A stretch of 64,000 nucleotides of DNA from Lepidodermella squamata (Eukaryota > Gastrotricha). Below are positions 46,948 to 60,600 of this stretch, one piece after another. Where the stretch lies: contig JBLDXI010000031.1 of the NCBI GenBank assembly GCA_047495785.1, positions 1,612,001-1,676,000 of the forward strand, written 5' to 3'. Numbering within the stretch: the stretch's first letter is position 1; the number at the start of each line of letters is the position of its first letter. The position numbers were made by a program, and so were the translations under genes. The notes below the pieces were generated by a model. It was not told where the DNA came from and did no database searches. It saw only the letters and a list, made by a program, of their open reading frames with translations.

Positions 46948-48684
46948 TAAGAACCGCAAGGAAATTTATATGGAATTCAGCATTTATTACCCATCTAGCG
47001 CACAACCAGTAAATCAGAATGCGGGCCTGAGATACCTATGTGCTGTTTTGAATTGTCAACATTTGAGAACAATTTTGAATAAATATCAGAATCGCATCAG
47101 CCGATTTCAAACAGCAATCGCGGTTATTCGGCGCTAATTCCGCTATCGAGCTCATGCGCCAGCCAATCAGCGCACTTGACAATGCGCGCACCGGCCAATC
47201 ATTGCGCGCGTGCGCTACTTATAACTTGAGACTGATACGTTTTAGTCTCAAGATTTATACGCTACACCATCGCTTTCTCAAAAAGCAGGAAAAATGATAG
47301 AAACAAGACTGAAACAAACATCGCAATTTATACGAAGCGCTTCAAAAATTAACTCAACCGTGGTTTGGCTCGATTGTCGCACCTCGTCGCCCTTTAAGTA
47401 TGACCCTGATTTCAGCCTTTCAATTTCTTATAATATTGAATATTTATTTGAAACTTTGAAAATTTTCGATTAAGGGCGAATGAATATTAAAATTAAAAAT
47501 GAATTGATTTATTATCGAAAATTGCTAGAACGGAGAGAACGAGTAGTAGACAGCGGAAAATACCTTTTTATCAGCAATTGATCGTACTCATTCGAAATGG
47601 TGGCATCTTTTCTTGAAATGGAGTGTCTGGACTTGGGTCACTCAGCAGAAAATCTGAAAAAACTCTGGAAAATGTAGGATTTCAACCGCGGAAAAACTCG
47701 TTTCACCGAATAAATAAATTTAAAAAATTATTTTGACGCGCACTCTCTCATTTACCGTTCAAAGATTCGCGTGGCCGAATTATTGCTTAATTTTCATATT
47801 TTCGTGCGAGAAAAAACCTATTTGTATGCAATACAGCGGTGGTTGAATTTTATTTTGCGATGAACACCGCCCACGATAGCAGCCCTCAGCCCTCTGACAT
47901 CGCAGCTCGTGCGGCGCCAAGAAATATCGTATAATTAAGAATTGTTGAATTTTTCGATATGCGGTGTTTAGAAACAATATTCTCGGCGGATGGATAAAGC
48001 CTATAATTACTAGTTAATGTTATTTTAATTTCTTTGAAATGTATCTGATTTGGGCAATTTTTTCCCAAACTTGGTGCTTGGTGCGGCTAATTTGCCTATA
48101 ACACGGCCTTTAAACTTTAACGGGGACCTGTACGAGTTTGATTTTGAACAATTAAGAACTCGTGGCGCATCATCTTATTTTTCGAAAAAAAATTGAGAGA
48201 GATAATTTTTTTCGGATCCGCATTTCTGTACGCATTTTTTTCCAAAACACCGATTTACATTTCAAAAATCAGCAAAAATCAACCAAATTTTGTCCGAAAA
48301 TGATCTTTTGTTAAGGAGGTATGAGGAGTCCCAAATCACCGTCACAACTTGCAATGCGTATAACATATTCTTGAAATTGAGTATAGCTGCAATAACCTTG
48401 GGCCTTATGCCATTCAGCAGCTCTGAAGGCGGGGTGATTTCATGCCAAAAATCATGCGTTGCTATGATTCGACGTTACAAAGCTGAAACCATGCATTTCT
48501 TCGATAATTCAAGGCAAATTATTTTCGAATTTTAGTACAATTCCAGCATCTTTCCAATTCAGTTTTGTCTGAACTTTATTTTTCATCGAAACAAATGATG
48601 TTATTCTCATTTAGATATCTATTTATTTATAAATTTCTATATTTATTCTTGTCGAAATAGCCTAACTGGCTGGCGCTTAGTAAA

Positions 48685-51600
48685 ATGCGCCTTAAAATGA
48701 GGCTGATAGCCATAGCAATCAGCTTTGCGCTAGCATCTCTAGGTTCGTGCTAATTTCCAGAAAATAAGCTCGGCATTTTATGACAAAATCTTTTATATAG
48801 CTCAAACTCAAGCTCAATTTTTGAACAGCGATTTGAAATTCAACAGTCGAAAGTCCGGAGAAGATAACAAATTGCGTGGAGGTTTGCGAGGTTTGTCAGA
48901 GACAACTACGTCGAGGCAGTTGAATGCGACGACGACGACAACGAAATCGGAGAACAGAACTGGGCAAACGGCGACGATTGCAACTGAAGGTAGGCGGGAG
49001 CCAAGCCCTTCAACGGCAACGTCGGCTACAACAACAACAGCTGCTTCAACTGCGAAAGCAGTAACATCTACGACGTCAACTCCTACTACAACAACAACGT
49101 CTACAACGCCGTCGACGTCAACCTCGACTACGGCAGCTACTACAACAACTGCGTCAACGGCGAAAACGTCGACATCAACAACAGTAGCATCGACGACGAC
49201 AACGACAGCCCAAACTACTTCTACGCCGACAACTACAAGTTCGACTACGTCAACCTCGACTACGAAGCCGAGAGGGGCTGTTGATCTGGGTCAAAAGAGC
49301 AAATCTTCGCGCGAAATCAATTTGGCTCGGAAGTCAGATGTCGACCGAGTGGAAGAGGCCAGGGTTCGATCTGAGAACCCGCCTGTGCTGGCTCGGCCTG
49401 GCAAGGTCGATTCAGATGAGACGAGGCGGCGAGCAGGTGTTGCTGGTTCAACAACTGGCGGTACCACCACGACATTGACTACGCGTCGTGAAGACGCCGG
49501 AAGTGATAAATGTAGAGGATCTCACGAAAATGATGATACACACAAAAAGGGAGTGTTAAATCGGGCGAGAGGCTTGATCGGCCGGCTGGCTGATGGAACA
49601 ACAGAGGGCGGGATCCTGAATCGCACCAATGGGACAACTCCGATGCCAACTTCATCAACGACTAGAATGAAGCGTCGATCAGGATCGAGCGAGAAAGTTG
49701 ATAAGTCGCGATCGAGACCTCTGTCGAACGACGAAGAAACCAGGGGGATACAAAAAGAAGGTCCCCGAGAAAAATCTGAGCCAAAGCTTCCACCCATACC
49801 AGTACCAAGGTTTCAGGGATCTGACTCCGTAGAATTGCAGGCGGATTCGAGCGAAGAAACCCCAGGAATGCAAACCCCAGGCCGAGCTGTCGTGAAAGTG
49901 ACCCAGGCGGCGCCCGTGATCCCGGCGAAAAAGGACAAATGCGACAGGTCTCACGAGAGTGACCAGCATCACAGCAAAGAGCGGTTCAAGAATCCGAAAT
50001 CGCCTCTAGACGGGAAGAAGTTCCGCGAGAAGTGCTCCCGAGAGAACAAACCTCGATCAGGTCCCAGGCCGGGGCGACGATCCGGTTCGAAGGAGAAGCG
50101 TGGGTCCGGCTCGAAGGAGAAACCTGGCAAACCCAGCCCTCTTCCGGAGTTCCATCGACGTCGATCCGGCTCGAAAGAGAAACGACCGCGTTCAGGCTCG
50201 AAAGAGAAGAAACCGGTGCCGGTTCCAGCCACCCAGGCGGCGCCCGTGATCCCGGCGAAAAAGGACAAATGCGACAGGTCTCACGAGAGTGACCAGCATC
50301 ACAGCAAAGAGCGGTTCAAGAATCCGAAATCGCCTCTAGACGGGAAGAAGTTCCGCGAGAAGTGCTCCCGAGAGAACAAACCTCGATCAGGTCCCAGGCC
50401 GGGGCGACGATCCGGTTCGAAGGAGAAGCGTGGGTCCGGCTCGAAGGAGAAACCTGGCAAACCCAGCCCTCTTCCGGAGTTCCATCGACGTCGATCCGGC
50501 TCGAAAGAGAAACGACCGCGTTCAGGCTCGAAAGAGAAGAAACCGGTGCCGGTTCCAGCCACCCAGGCGGCGCCCGTGATCCCGGCGAAAAAGGACAAAT
50601 GCGACAGGTCTCACGAGAGTGACCAGCATCACAGCAAAGAGCGGTTCAAGAATCCGAAATCGCCTCTAGACGGGAAGAAGTTCCGCGAGAAGTGCTCCCG
50701 AGAGAACAAACCTCGATCAGGTCCCAGGCCGGGGCGACGATCCGGTTCGAAGGAGAAGCGTGGGTCCGGCTCGAAGGAGAAACCTGGCAAACCCAGCCCT
50801 CTTCCGGAGTTCCATCGACGTCGATCCGGCTCGAAAGAGAAACGACCGCGTTCAGGCTCGAAAGAGAAGAAACCGGTGCCGGTTCCAGCCACCCAGGCGG
50901 CGCCCGTGATCCCGGCGAAAAAGGACAAATGCGACAGGTCTCACGAGAGTGACCAGCATCACAGCAAAGAGCGGTTCAAGAATCCGAAATCGCCTCTAGA
51001 CGGGAAGAAGTTCCGCGAGAAGTGCTCCCGAGAGAACAAACCTCGATCAGGTCCCAGGCCGGGGCGACGATCCGGTTCGAAGGAGAAGCGTGGGTCCGGC
51101 TCGAAGGAGAAACCTGGCAAACCCAGCCCTCTTCCGGAGTTCCATCGACGTCGATCCGGCTCGAAAGAGAAACGACCGCGTTCAGGCTCGAAAGAGAAGA
51201 AACCGGTGCCGGTTCCAGCCACCCAGGCGGCGCCCGTGATCCCGGCGAAAAAGGACAAATGCGACAGGTCTCACGAGAGTGACCAGCATCACAGCAAAGA
51301 GCGGTTCAAGAATCCGAAATCGCCTCTAGACGGGAAGAAGTTCCGCGAGAAGTGCTCCCGAGAGAACAAACCTCGATCAGGTCCCAGGCCGGGGCGACGA
51401 TCCGGTTCGAAGGAGAAGCGTGGGTCCGGCTCGAAGGAGAAACCTGGCAAACCCAGCCCTCTTCCGGAGTTCCATCGACGTCGATCCGGCTCGAAAGAGA
51501 AACGACCGCGTTCAGGCTCGAAAGAGAAGAAACCGGTGCCGGTTCCAGCCACCCAGGCGGCGCCCGTGATCCCGGCGAAAAAGGACAAATGCGACAGGTC

Positions 51601-54600
51601 TCACGAGAGTGACCAGCATCACAGCAAAGAGCGGTTCAAGAATCCGAAATCGCCTCTAGACGGGAAGAAGTTCCGCGAGAAGTGCTCCCGAGAGAACAAA
51701 CCTCGATCAGGTCCCAGGCCGGGGCGACGATCCGGTTCGAAGGAGAAGCGTGGGTCCGGCTCGAAGGAGAAACCTGGCAAACCCAGCCCTCTTCCGGAGT
51801 TCCATCGACGTCGATCCGGCTCGAAAGAGAAACGACCGCGTTCAGGCTCGAAAGAGAAGAAACCGGTGCCGGTTCCAGCCACCCAGGCGGCGCCCGTGAT
51901 CCCGGCGAAAAAGGACAAATGCGACAGGTCTCACGAGAGTGACCAGCATCACAGCAAAGAGCGGTTCAAGAATCCGAAATCGCCTCTAGACGGGAAGAAG
52001 TTCCGCGAGAAGTGCTCCCGAGAGAACAAACCTCGATCAGGTCCCAGGCCGGGGCGACGATCCGGTTCGAAGGAGAAGCGTGGGTCCGGCTCGAAGGAGA
52101 AACCTGGCAAACCCAGCCCTCTTCCGGAGTTCCATCGACGTCGATCCGGCTCGAAAGAGAAACGACCGCGTTCAGGCTCGAAAGAGAAGAAACCGGTGCC
52201 GGTTCCAGCCACCCAGGCGGCGCCCGTGATCCCGGCGAAAAAGGACAAATGCGACAGGTCTCACGAGAGTGACCAGCATCACAGCAAAGAGCGGTTCAAG
52301 AATCCGAAATCGCCTCTAGACGGGAAGAAGTTCCGCGAGAAGTGCTCCCGAGAGAACAAACCTCGATCAGGTCCCAGGCCGGGGCGACGATCCGGTTCGA
52401 AGGAGAAGCGTGGGTCCGGCTCGAAGGAGAAACCTGGCAAACCCAGCCCTCTTCCGGAGTTCCATCGACGTCGATCCGGCTCGAAAGAGAAACGACCGCG
52501 TTCAGGCTCGAAAGAGAAGAAACCGGTGCCGGTTCCAGCCACCCAGGCGGCGCCCGTGATCCCGGCGAAAAAGGACAAATGCGACAGGTCTCACGAGAGT
52601 GACCAGCATCACAGCAAAGAGCGGTTCAAGAATCCGAAATCGCCTCTAGACGGGAAGAAGTTCCGCGAGAAGTGCTCCCGAGAGAACAAACCTCGATCAG
52701 GTCCCAGGCCGGGGCGACGATCCGGTTCGAAGGAGAAGCGTGGGTCCGGCTCGAAGGAGAAACCTGGCAAACCCAGCCCTCTTCCGGAGTTCCATCGACG
52801 TCGATCCGGCTCGAAAGAGAAACGACCGCGTTCAGGCTCGAAAGAGAAGAAACCGGTGCCGGTTCCAGCCACCCAGGCGGCGCCCGTGATCCCGGCGAAA
52901 AAGGACAAATGCGACAGGTCTCACGAGAGTGACCAGCATCACAGCAAAGAGCGGTTCAAGAATCCGAAATCGCCTCTAGACGGGAAGAAGTTCCGCGAGA
53001 AGTGCTCCCGAGAGAACAAACCTCGATCAGGTCCCAGGCCGGGGCGACGATCCGGTTCGAAGGAGAAGCGTGGGTCCGGCTCGAAGGAGAAACCTGGCAA
53101 ACCCAGCCCTCTTCCGGAGTTCCATCGACGTCGATCCGGCTCGAAAGAGAAACGACCGCGTTCAGGCTCGAAAGAGAAGAAACCGGTGCCGGTTCCAGCC
53201 ACCCAGGCGGCGCCCGTGATCCCGGCGAAAAAGGACAAATGCGACAGGTCTCACGAGAGTGACCAGCATCACAGCAAAGAGCGGTTCAAGAATCCGAAAT
53301 CGCCTCTAGACGGGAAGAAGTTCCGCGAGAAGTGCTCCCGAGAGAACAAACCTCGATCAGGTCCCAGGCCGGGGCGACGATCCGGTTCGAAGGAGAAGCG
53401 TGGGTCCGGCTCGAAGGAGAAACCTGGCAAACCCAGCCCTCTTCCGGAGTTCCATCGACGTCGATCCGGCTCGAAAGAGAAACGACCGCGTTCAGGCTCG
53501 AAAGAGAAGAAACCGGTGCCGGTTCCAGCCACCCAGGCGGCGCCCGTGATCCCGGCGAAAAAGGACAAATGCGACAGGTCTCACGAGAGTGACCAGCATC
53601 ACAGCAAAGAGCGGTTCAAGAATCCGAAATCGCCTCTAGACGGGAAGAAGTTCCGCGAGAAGTGCTCCCGAGAGAACAAACCTCGATCAGGTCCCAGGCC
53701 GGGGCGACGATCCGGTTCGAAGGAGAAGCGTGGGTCCGGCTCGAAGGAGAAACCTGGCAAACCCAGCCCTCTTCCGGAGTTCCATCGACGTCGATCCGGC
53801 TCGAAAGAGAAACGACCGCGTTCAGGCTCGAAAGAGAAGAAACCGGTGCCGGTTCCAGCCACCCAGGCGGCGCCCGTGATCCCGGCGAAAAAGGACAAAT
53901 GCGACAGGTCTCACGAGAGTGACCAGCATCACAGCAAAGAGCGGTTCAAGAATCCGAAATCGCCTCTAGACGGGAAGAAGTTCCGCGAGAAGTGCTCCCG
54001 AGAGAACAAACCTCGATCAGGTCCCAGGCCGGGGCGACGATCCGGTTCGAAGGAGAAGCGTGGGTCCGGCTCGAAGGAGAAACCTGGCAAACCCAGCCCT
54101 CTTCCGGAGTTCCATCGACGTCGATCCGGCTCGAAAGAGAAACGACCGCGTTCAGGCTCGAAAGAGAAGAAACCGGTGCCGGTTCCAGCCACCCAGGCGG
54201 CGCCCGTGATCCCGGCGAAAAAGGACAAATGCGACAGGTCTCACGAGAGTGACCAGCATCACAGCAAAGAGCGGTTCAAGAATCCGAAATCGCCTCTAGA
54301 CGGGAAGAAGTTCCGCGAGAAGTGCTCCCGAGAGAACAAACCTCGATCAGGTCCCAGGCCGGGGCGACGATCCGGTTCGAAGGAGAAGCGTGGGTCCGGC
54401 TCGAAGGAGAAACCTGGCAAACCCAGCCCTCTTCCGGAGTTCCATCGACGTCGATCCGGCTCGAAAGAGAAACGACCGCGTTCAGGCTCGAAAGAGAAGA
54501 AACCGGTGCCGGTTCCAGCCACCCAGGCGGCGCCCGTGATCCCGGCGAAAAAGGACAAATGCGACAGGTCTCACGAGAGTGACCAGCATCACAGCAAAGA

Positions 54601-57600
54601 GCGGTTCAAGAATCCGAAATCGCCTCTAGACGGGAAGAAGTTCCGCGAGAAGTGCTCCCGAGAGAACAAACCTCGATCAGGTCCCAGGCCGGGGCGACGA
54701 TCCGGTTCGAAGGAGAAGCGTGGGTCCGGCTCGAAGGAGAAACCTGGCAAACCCAGCCCTCTTCCGGAGTTCCATCGACGTCGATCCGGCTCGAAAGAGA
54801 AACGACCGCGTTCAGGCTCGAAAGAGAAGAAACCGGTGCCGGTTCCAGCCACCCAGGCGGCGCCCGTGATCCCGGCGAAAAAGGACAAATGCGACAGGTC
54901 TCACGAGAGTGACCAGCATCACAGCAAAGAGCGGTTCAAGAATCCGAAATCGCCTCTAGACGGGAAGAAGTTCCGCGAGAAGTGCTCCCGAGAGAACAAA
55001 CCTCGATCAGGTCCCAGGCCGGGGCGACGATCCGGTTCGAAGGAGAAGCGTGGGTCCGGCTCGAAGGAAAAACCTGGGAGACCTCGAATCCCGTATTATC
55101 CGGACATCCGTGACACGGAGAAACGTTGCGCGTCAAAAGAACAGGAAACCAAAAGCCAAGTTATCAGTAAGATTCTTGATTTGCTGGCATTTTCCATTGA
55201 ACGTTTTATCTTCCACACAGTGTTGAAGTCAAGTGATGGCGCCGCGGGTGTCAATGGCGCTGACGGATCTCCAGGTAAATAAACCTTTCTTTTTCAAGAT
55301 CATTTTGTGAACTACTCCTTGTTATGCTGCTGTACGCTTGTATAAGTATTAACAATTTCTTTTAAACGTCAATATCAAGGCCCATATTTTTCTTAGCTGG
55401 AGGCCTTTTACTTGCATTTAATATGCAGACTTGGTTTTATTCATTCATACGACGGCAAGTTTTGAAACATGATTTTCTTCAGGTCTTCTGAGTATTTGAG
55501 GTTTGAGCGTCCATAATTCTGTGTATATTTCCACGAAAATATCGTGGGACAAGGCGCGTTGCACTAGACTAAAGGTAACGCGCTTCCCTTTTCAGAGAAT
55601 GCTCCAGTGAGTTCCGCTTAAGTCGTAGTAGAACATCGTAGCGTTTCACCAACTCCAATCTCCCGAGCGACGAGAACAATGATCAATGATAGAGATTCTT
55701 CTAGTTTCTTACTAGAAGAATCTTCGTGTCTTGCCAGTTCGCCAATTCCTACAGGAACACCCCGGTACACTCGAACGTTGCCCGGTTCCAGTAATTTTCG
55801 ACATTTCACTAACATTTATGCCGTAATTGAATATTTCAATAAACCACAAAAAACTCTTATACCATGCGCGTCCTCGATTACAATTTCAAAAAGTACAAAA
55901 ACTCAAAAACCTAAGTGAAACATTGTATTACCGGATTTCGAAATAGATGCGTGCAAAAGTAATGTATGGAAATATGAATTACTTCCAACCTTCCGAACAT
56001 TTTAAAACGTCTATCTCTAATTGTGATTGCAGGATTACAAGGATCTCAAGGCGAAAAAGGCACTCAGGGTGATCAAGGATTGACAGGACCTACCGGTTCT
56101 CAAGGTCCTCTTGGCAGCACCGGTCCGATGGGCAGTCAAGGCTACAAAGGCTACCAAGGTGATCAAGGCGCAACAGGCCCTGTTGGCAGTACTGGTGCGA
56201 AGGGCACTCAGGGTGATCAAGGATTGACAGGACCTACCGGTTCTCAAGGTCCTCTTGGCAGCACCGGTCCGATGGGCAGTCAAGGCTACAAAGGCTACCA
56301 AGGTGATCAAGGCGCAACAGGCCCTGTTGGCAGTACTGGTGCGAAGGGCACTCAGGGTGATCAAGGATTGACAGGACCTACCGGTTCTCAAGGTCCTCTT
56401 GGCAGCACCGGTCCGATGGGCAGTCAAGGCTACAAAGGCTACCAAGGTGATCAAGGCGCAACAGGCCCTGTTGGCAGTACTGGTGCGAAGGGCACTCAGG
56501 GTGATCAAGGATTGACAGGACCTACCGGTTCTCAAGGTCCTCTTGGCAGCACCGGTCCGATGGGCAGTCAAGGCTACAAAGGCTACCAAGGTGATCAAGG
56601 CGCAACAGGCCCTGTTGGCAGTACTGGTGCGAAGGGCACTCAGGGTGATCAAGGATTGACAGGACCTACCGGTTCTCAAGGTCCTCTTGGCAGCACCGGT
56701 CCGATGGGCAGTCAAGGCTACAAAGGCTACCAAGGTGATCAAGGCGCAACAGGCCCTGTTGGCAGTACTGGTGCGAAGGGCACTCAGGGTGATCAAGGAT
56801 TGACAGGACCTACCGGTTCTCAAGGTCCTCTTGGCAGCACCGGTCCGATGGGCAGTCAAGGCTACAAAGGCTACCAAGGTGATCAAGGCGCAACAGGCCC
56901 TGTTGGCAGTACTGGTGCGAAGGGCACTCAGGGTGATCAAGGATTGACAGGACCTACCGGTTCTCAAGGTCCTCTTGGCAGCACCGGTCCGATGGGCAGT
57001 CAAGGCTACAAAGGCTACCAAGGTGATCAAGGCGCAACAGGCCCTGTTGGCAGTACTGGTGCGAAGGGCACTCAGGGTGATCAAGGATTGACAGGACCTA
57101 CCGGTTCTCAAGGTCCTCTTGGCAGCACCGGTCCGATGGGCAGTCAAGGCTACAAAGGCTACCAAGGTGATCAAGGCGCAACAGGCCCTGTTGGCAGTAC
57201 TGGTGCGAAGGGCACTCAGGGTGATCAAGGATTGACAGGACCTACCGGTTCTCAAGGTCCTCTTGGCAGCACCGGTCCGATGGGCAGTCAAGGCTACAAA
57301 GGCTACCAAGGTGATCAAGGCGCAACAGGCCCTGTTGGCAGTACTGGTGCGAAGGGCACTCAGGGTGATCAAGGATTGACAGGACCTACCGGTTCTCAAG
57401 GTCCTCTTGGCAGCACCGGTCCGATGGGCAGTCAAGGCTACAAAGGCTACCAAGGTGATCAAGGCGCAACAGGCCCTGTTGGCAGTACTGGTGCGAAGGG
57501 CACTCAGGGTGATCAAGGATTGACAGGACCTACCGGTTCTCAAGGTCCTCTTGGCAGCACCGGTCCGATGGGCAGTCAAGGCTACAAAGGCTACCAAGGT

Positions 57601-60600
57601 GATCAAGGCGCAACAGGCCCTGTTGGCAGTACTGGTGCGAAGGGCACTCAGGGTGATCAAGGATTGACAGGACCTACCGGTTCTCAAGGTCCTCTTGGCA
57701 GCACCGGTCCGATGGGCAGTCAAGGCTACAAAGGCTACCAAGGTGATCAAGGCGCAACAGGCCCTGTTGGCAGTACTGGTGCGAAGGGCACTCAGGGTGA
57801 TCAAGGATTGACAGGACCTACCGGTTCTCAAGGTCCTCTTGGCAGCACCGGTCCGATGGGCAGTCAAGGCTACAAAGGCTACCAAGGTGATCAAGGCGCA
57901 ACAGGCCCTGTTGGCAGTACTGGTGCGAAGGGCACTCAGGGTGATCAAGGATTGACAGGACCTACCGGTTCTCAAGGTCCTCTTGGCAGCACCGGTCCGA
58001 TGGGCAGTCAAGGCTACAAAGGCTACCAAGGTGATCAAGGCGCAACAGGCCCTGTTGGCAGTACTGGTGCGAAGGGCACTCAGGGTGATCAAGGATTGAC
58101 AGGACCTACCGGTTCTCAAGGTCCTCTTGGCAGCACCGGTCCGATGGGCAGTCAAGGCTACAAAGGCTACCAAGGTGATCAAGGCGCAACAGGCCCTGTT
58201 GGCAGTACTGGTGCGAAGGGCACTCAGGGTGATCAAGGATTGACAGGACCTACCGGTTCTCAAGGTCCTCTTGGCAGCACCGGTCCGATGGGCAGTCAAG
58301 GCTACAAAGGCTACCAAGGTGATCAAGGCGCAACAGGCCCTGTTGGCAGTACTGGTGCGAAGGGCACTCAGGGTGATCAAGGATTGACAGGACCTACCGG
58401 TTCTCAAGGTCCTCTTGGCAGCACCGGTCCGATGGGCAGTCAAGGCTACAAAGGCTACCAAGGTGATCAAGGCGCAACAGGCCCTGTTGGCAGTACTGGT
58501 GCGAAGGGCACTCAGGGTGATCAAGGATTGACAGGACCTACCGGTTCTCAAGGTCCTCTTGGCAGCACCGGTCCGATGGGCAGTCAAGGCTACAAAGGCT
58601 ACCAAGGTGATCAAGGCGCAACAGGCCCTGTTGGCAGTACTGGTGCGAAGGGCACTCAGGGTGATCAAGGATTGACAGGACCTACCGGTTCTCAAGGTCC
58701 TCTTGGCAGCACCGGTCCGATGGGCAGTCAAGGCTACAAAGGCTACCAAGGTGATCAAGGCGCAACAGGCCCTGTTGGCAGTACTGGTGCGAAGGGCACT
58801 CAGGGTGATCAAGGATTGACAGGACCTACCGGTTCTCAAGGTCCTCTTGGCAGCACCGGTCCGATGGGCAGTCAAGGCTACAAAGGCTACCAAGGTGATC
58901 AAGGCGCAACAGGCCCTGTTGGCAGTACTGGTGCGAAGGGCACTCAGGGTGATCAAGGATTGACAGGACCTACCGGTTCTCAAGGTCCTCTTGGCAGCAC
59001 CGGTCCGATGGGCAGTCAAGGCTACAAAGGCTACCAAGGTGATCAAGGCGCAACAGGCCCTGTTGGCAGTACTGGTGCGAAGGGCACTCAGGGTGATCAA
59101 GGATTGACAGGACCTACCGGTTCTCAAGGTCCTCTTGGCAGCACCGGTCCGATGGGCAGTCAAGGCTACAAAGGCTACCAAGGTGATCAAGGCGCAACAG
59201 GCCCTGTTGGCAGTACTGGTGCGAAGGGCACTCAGGGTGATCAAGGATTGACAGGACCTACCGGTTCTCAAGGTCCTCTTGGCAGCACCGGTCCGATGGG
59301 CAGTCAAGGCTACAAAGGCTACCAAGGTGATCAAGGCGCAACAGGCCCTGTTGGCAGTACTGGTGCGAAGGGCACTCAGGGTGATCAAGGATTGACAGGA
59401 CCTACCGGTTCTCAAGGTCCTCTTGGCAGCACCGGTCCGATGGGCAGTCAAGGCTACAAAGGTAATGAGACCAATTATCATTTTGTGTAACCAACATCAG
59501 CTGCTATCATTTTCTTCTCTAGGTAATTCGGGGGCACCTGGTCCTGTTGGGTCGCCGGGAATTTCTGGTGCTACTGGTGTGCCAGGAAAGACTGGGCAAA
59601 CTGGAAGCCAAGGAACTCCTGGTATGAAGCTCACATTTTTATGATGAAATTGGTGAAATTATTAGCGTGGCAGACATTAATCTTACTGCTGGGTGTTTTC
59701 TGAATTGACACATCTTATGCTACCTAAAGCAATTCTCACGCTAATTCATTCGAATTAATTTGCATGAAAGAAATTGATCAAATCAAAACTTTGCGCGCGC
59801 GGAAAATTTCCGCATACGGTAGCATATGGCATTACGGGTTATGTTCGTGACGCTTTTAGCATGAGCGGGAAGCACGATGACACAAGTATCGTGCTTAAAA
59901 AGGGCATTGCAAGCTGACGAGGGACTGGAGACAGGCGGTCGAAAACATGCTAGCAGAGAGGTTTGAGTATCGTTTTGCAGACCTCTCGGACTAGGTAAGA
60001 AATTAAGCCTATTTGTACCTAAAATAGGCTTAATTTCTTACCCAGTCCGAGAGGTCTGCAAAACGATACTCTAACGAATATCTCGCCCGAATATCTCGCG
60101 TTCACTTTTTACGTCTATTGTCTACATGTTACGTCTCAGCGAGGCAAATATTGAATGGCTCAGGGAAATTGTGAATCGAGCTTGGATAGATGGGTCCCAG
60201 AAGGATGGTCAACGGCTATAATTACCCCAATTTATAAAAATAAAGGTGAGAAATCAAAGTACCAAAACTACAGAGGCATCAGCCTTTTAAGTGTTGTAGG
60301 AAAACTCTGCTATTATCCCCGAACTATGCTATTATCCCCGAAAGAAAACTGAGAGCGAAAACTGAGAGGGTCACAAATTTCTTAACTACAATTTGGTTTT
60401 CAACCCCTCAAAGGCACCAAATGCATTAACGTTCTCTGACAAATTATTAAGAAAATTATATTCTGTAAGAAGGAACACCACCTAGTCTTCACCGATCTCA
60501 AAAAAGCCTATGATCTGGTGGACAGGGAAAAAGTATGAGCTGCCCTCCAAAATATGGGTGTAGAACCCAGCTTAATTGAAGTTATTCAAAGTTTGTAAAA

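Larger units (their letters stand above)
42894..48684. other. Spacer between collagen A and collagen B
   Basis: A 5.8-kb stretch without a recognisable gene. It starts with the collagen A 3' UTR. The part around 45,600-47,200 is richer in CG dinucleotides (runs of GCGCGC) than its surroundings. A possible degenerate pogo-like element spans about 46193-46947. A perfect 9-bp stem hairpin (CTTGAGACT...AGTCTCAAG) lies near 47,225-47,252. All ORFs are under 95 codons and lack domains. Confidence 0.45.

Noticed and set aside
49969-54888. Repeated 99-codon minus-strand ORFs and 86-codon plus-strand ORFs in the 330-bp array
   Set aside because: They recur with each unit in other frames of the same repeat; one continuous plus frame explains the region.
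48821-55282. Collagen B starting at the codon at 48821
   Set aside because: That codon is TTG. An upstream ATG with a signal peptide (48685) joins in frame through a 58-bp intron.
56035-59481. A 1,148-codon minus-strand ORF opposite the 144-bp collagen array
   Set aside because: It is open only because a stop-free 144-bp unit is repeated. The plus strand has perfect Gly-X-Y and splice sites; the minus product is low complexity without a domain.
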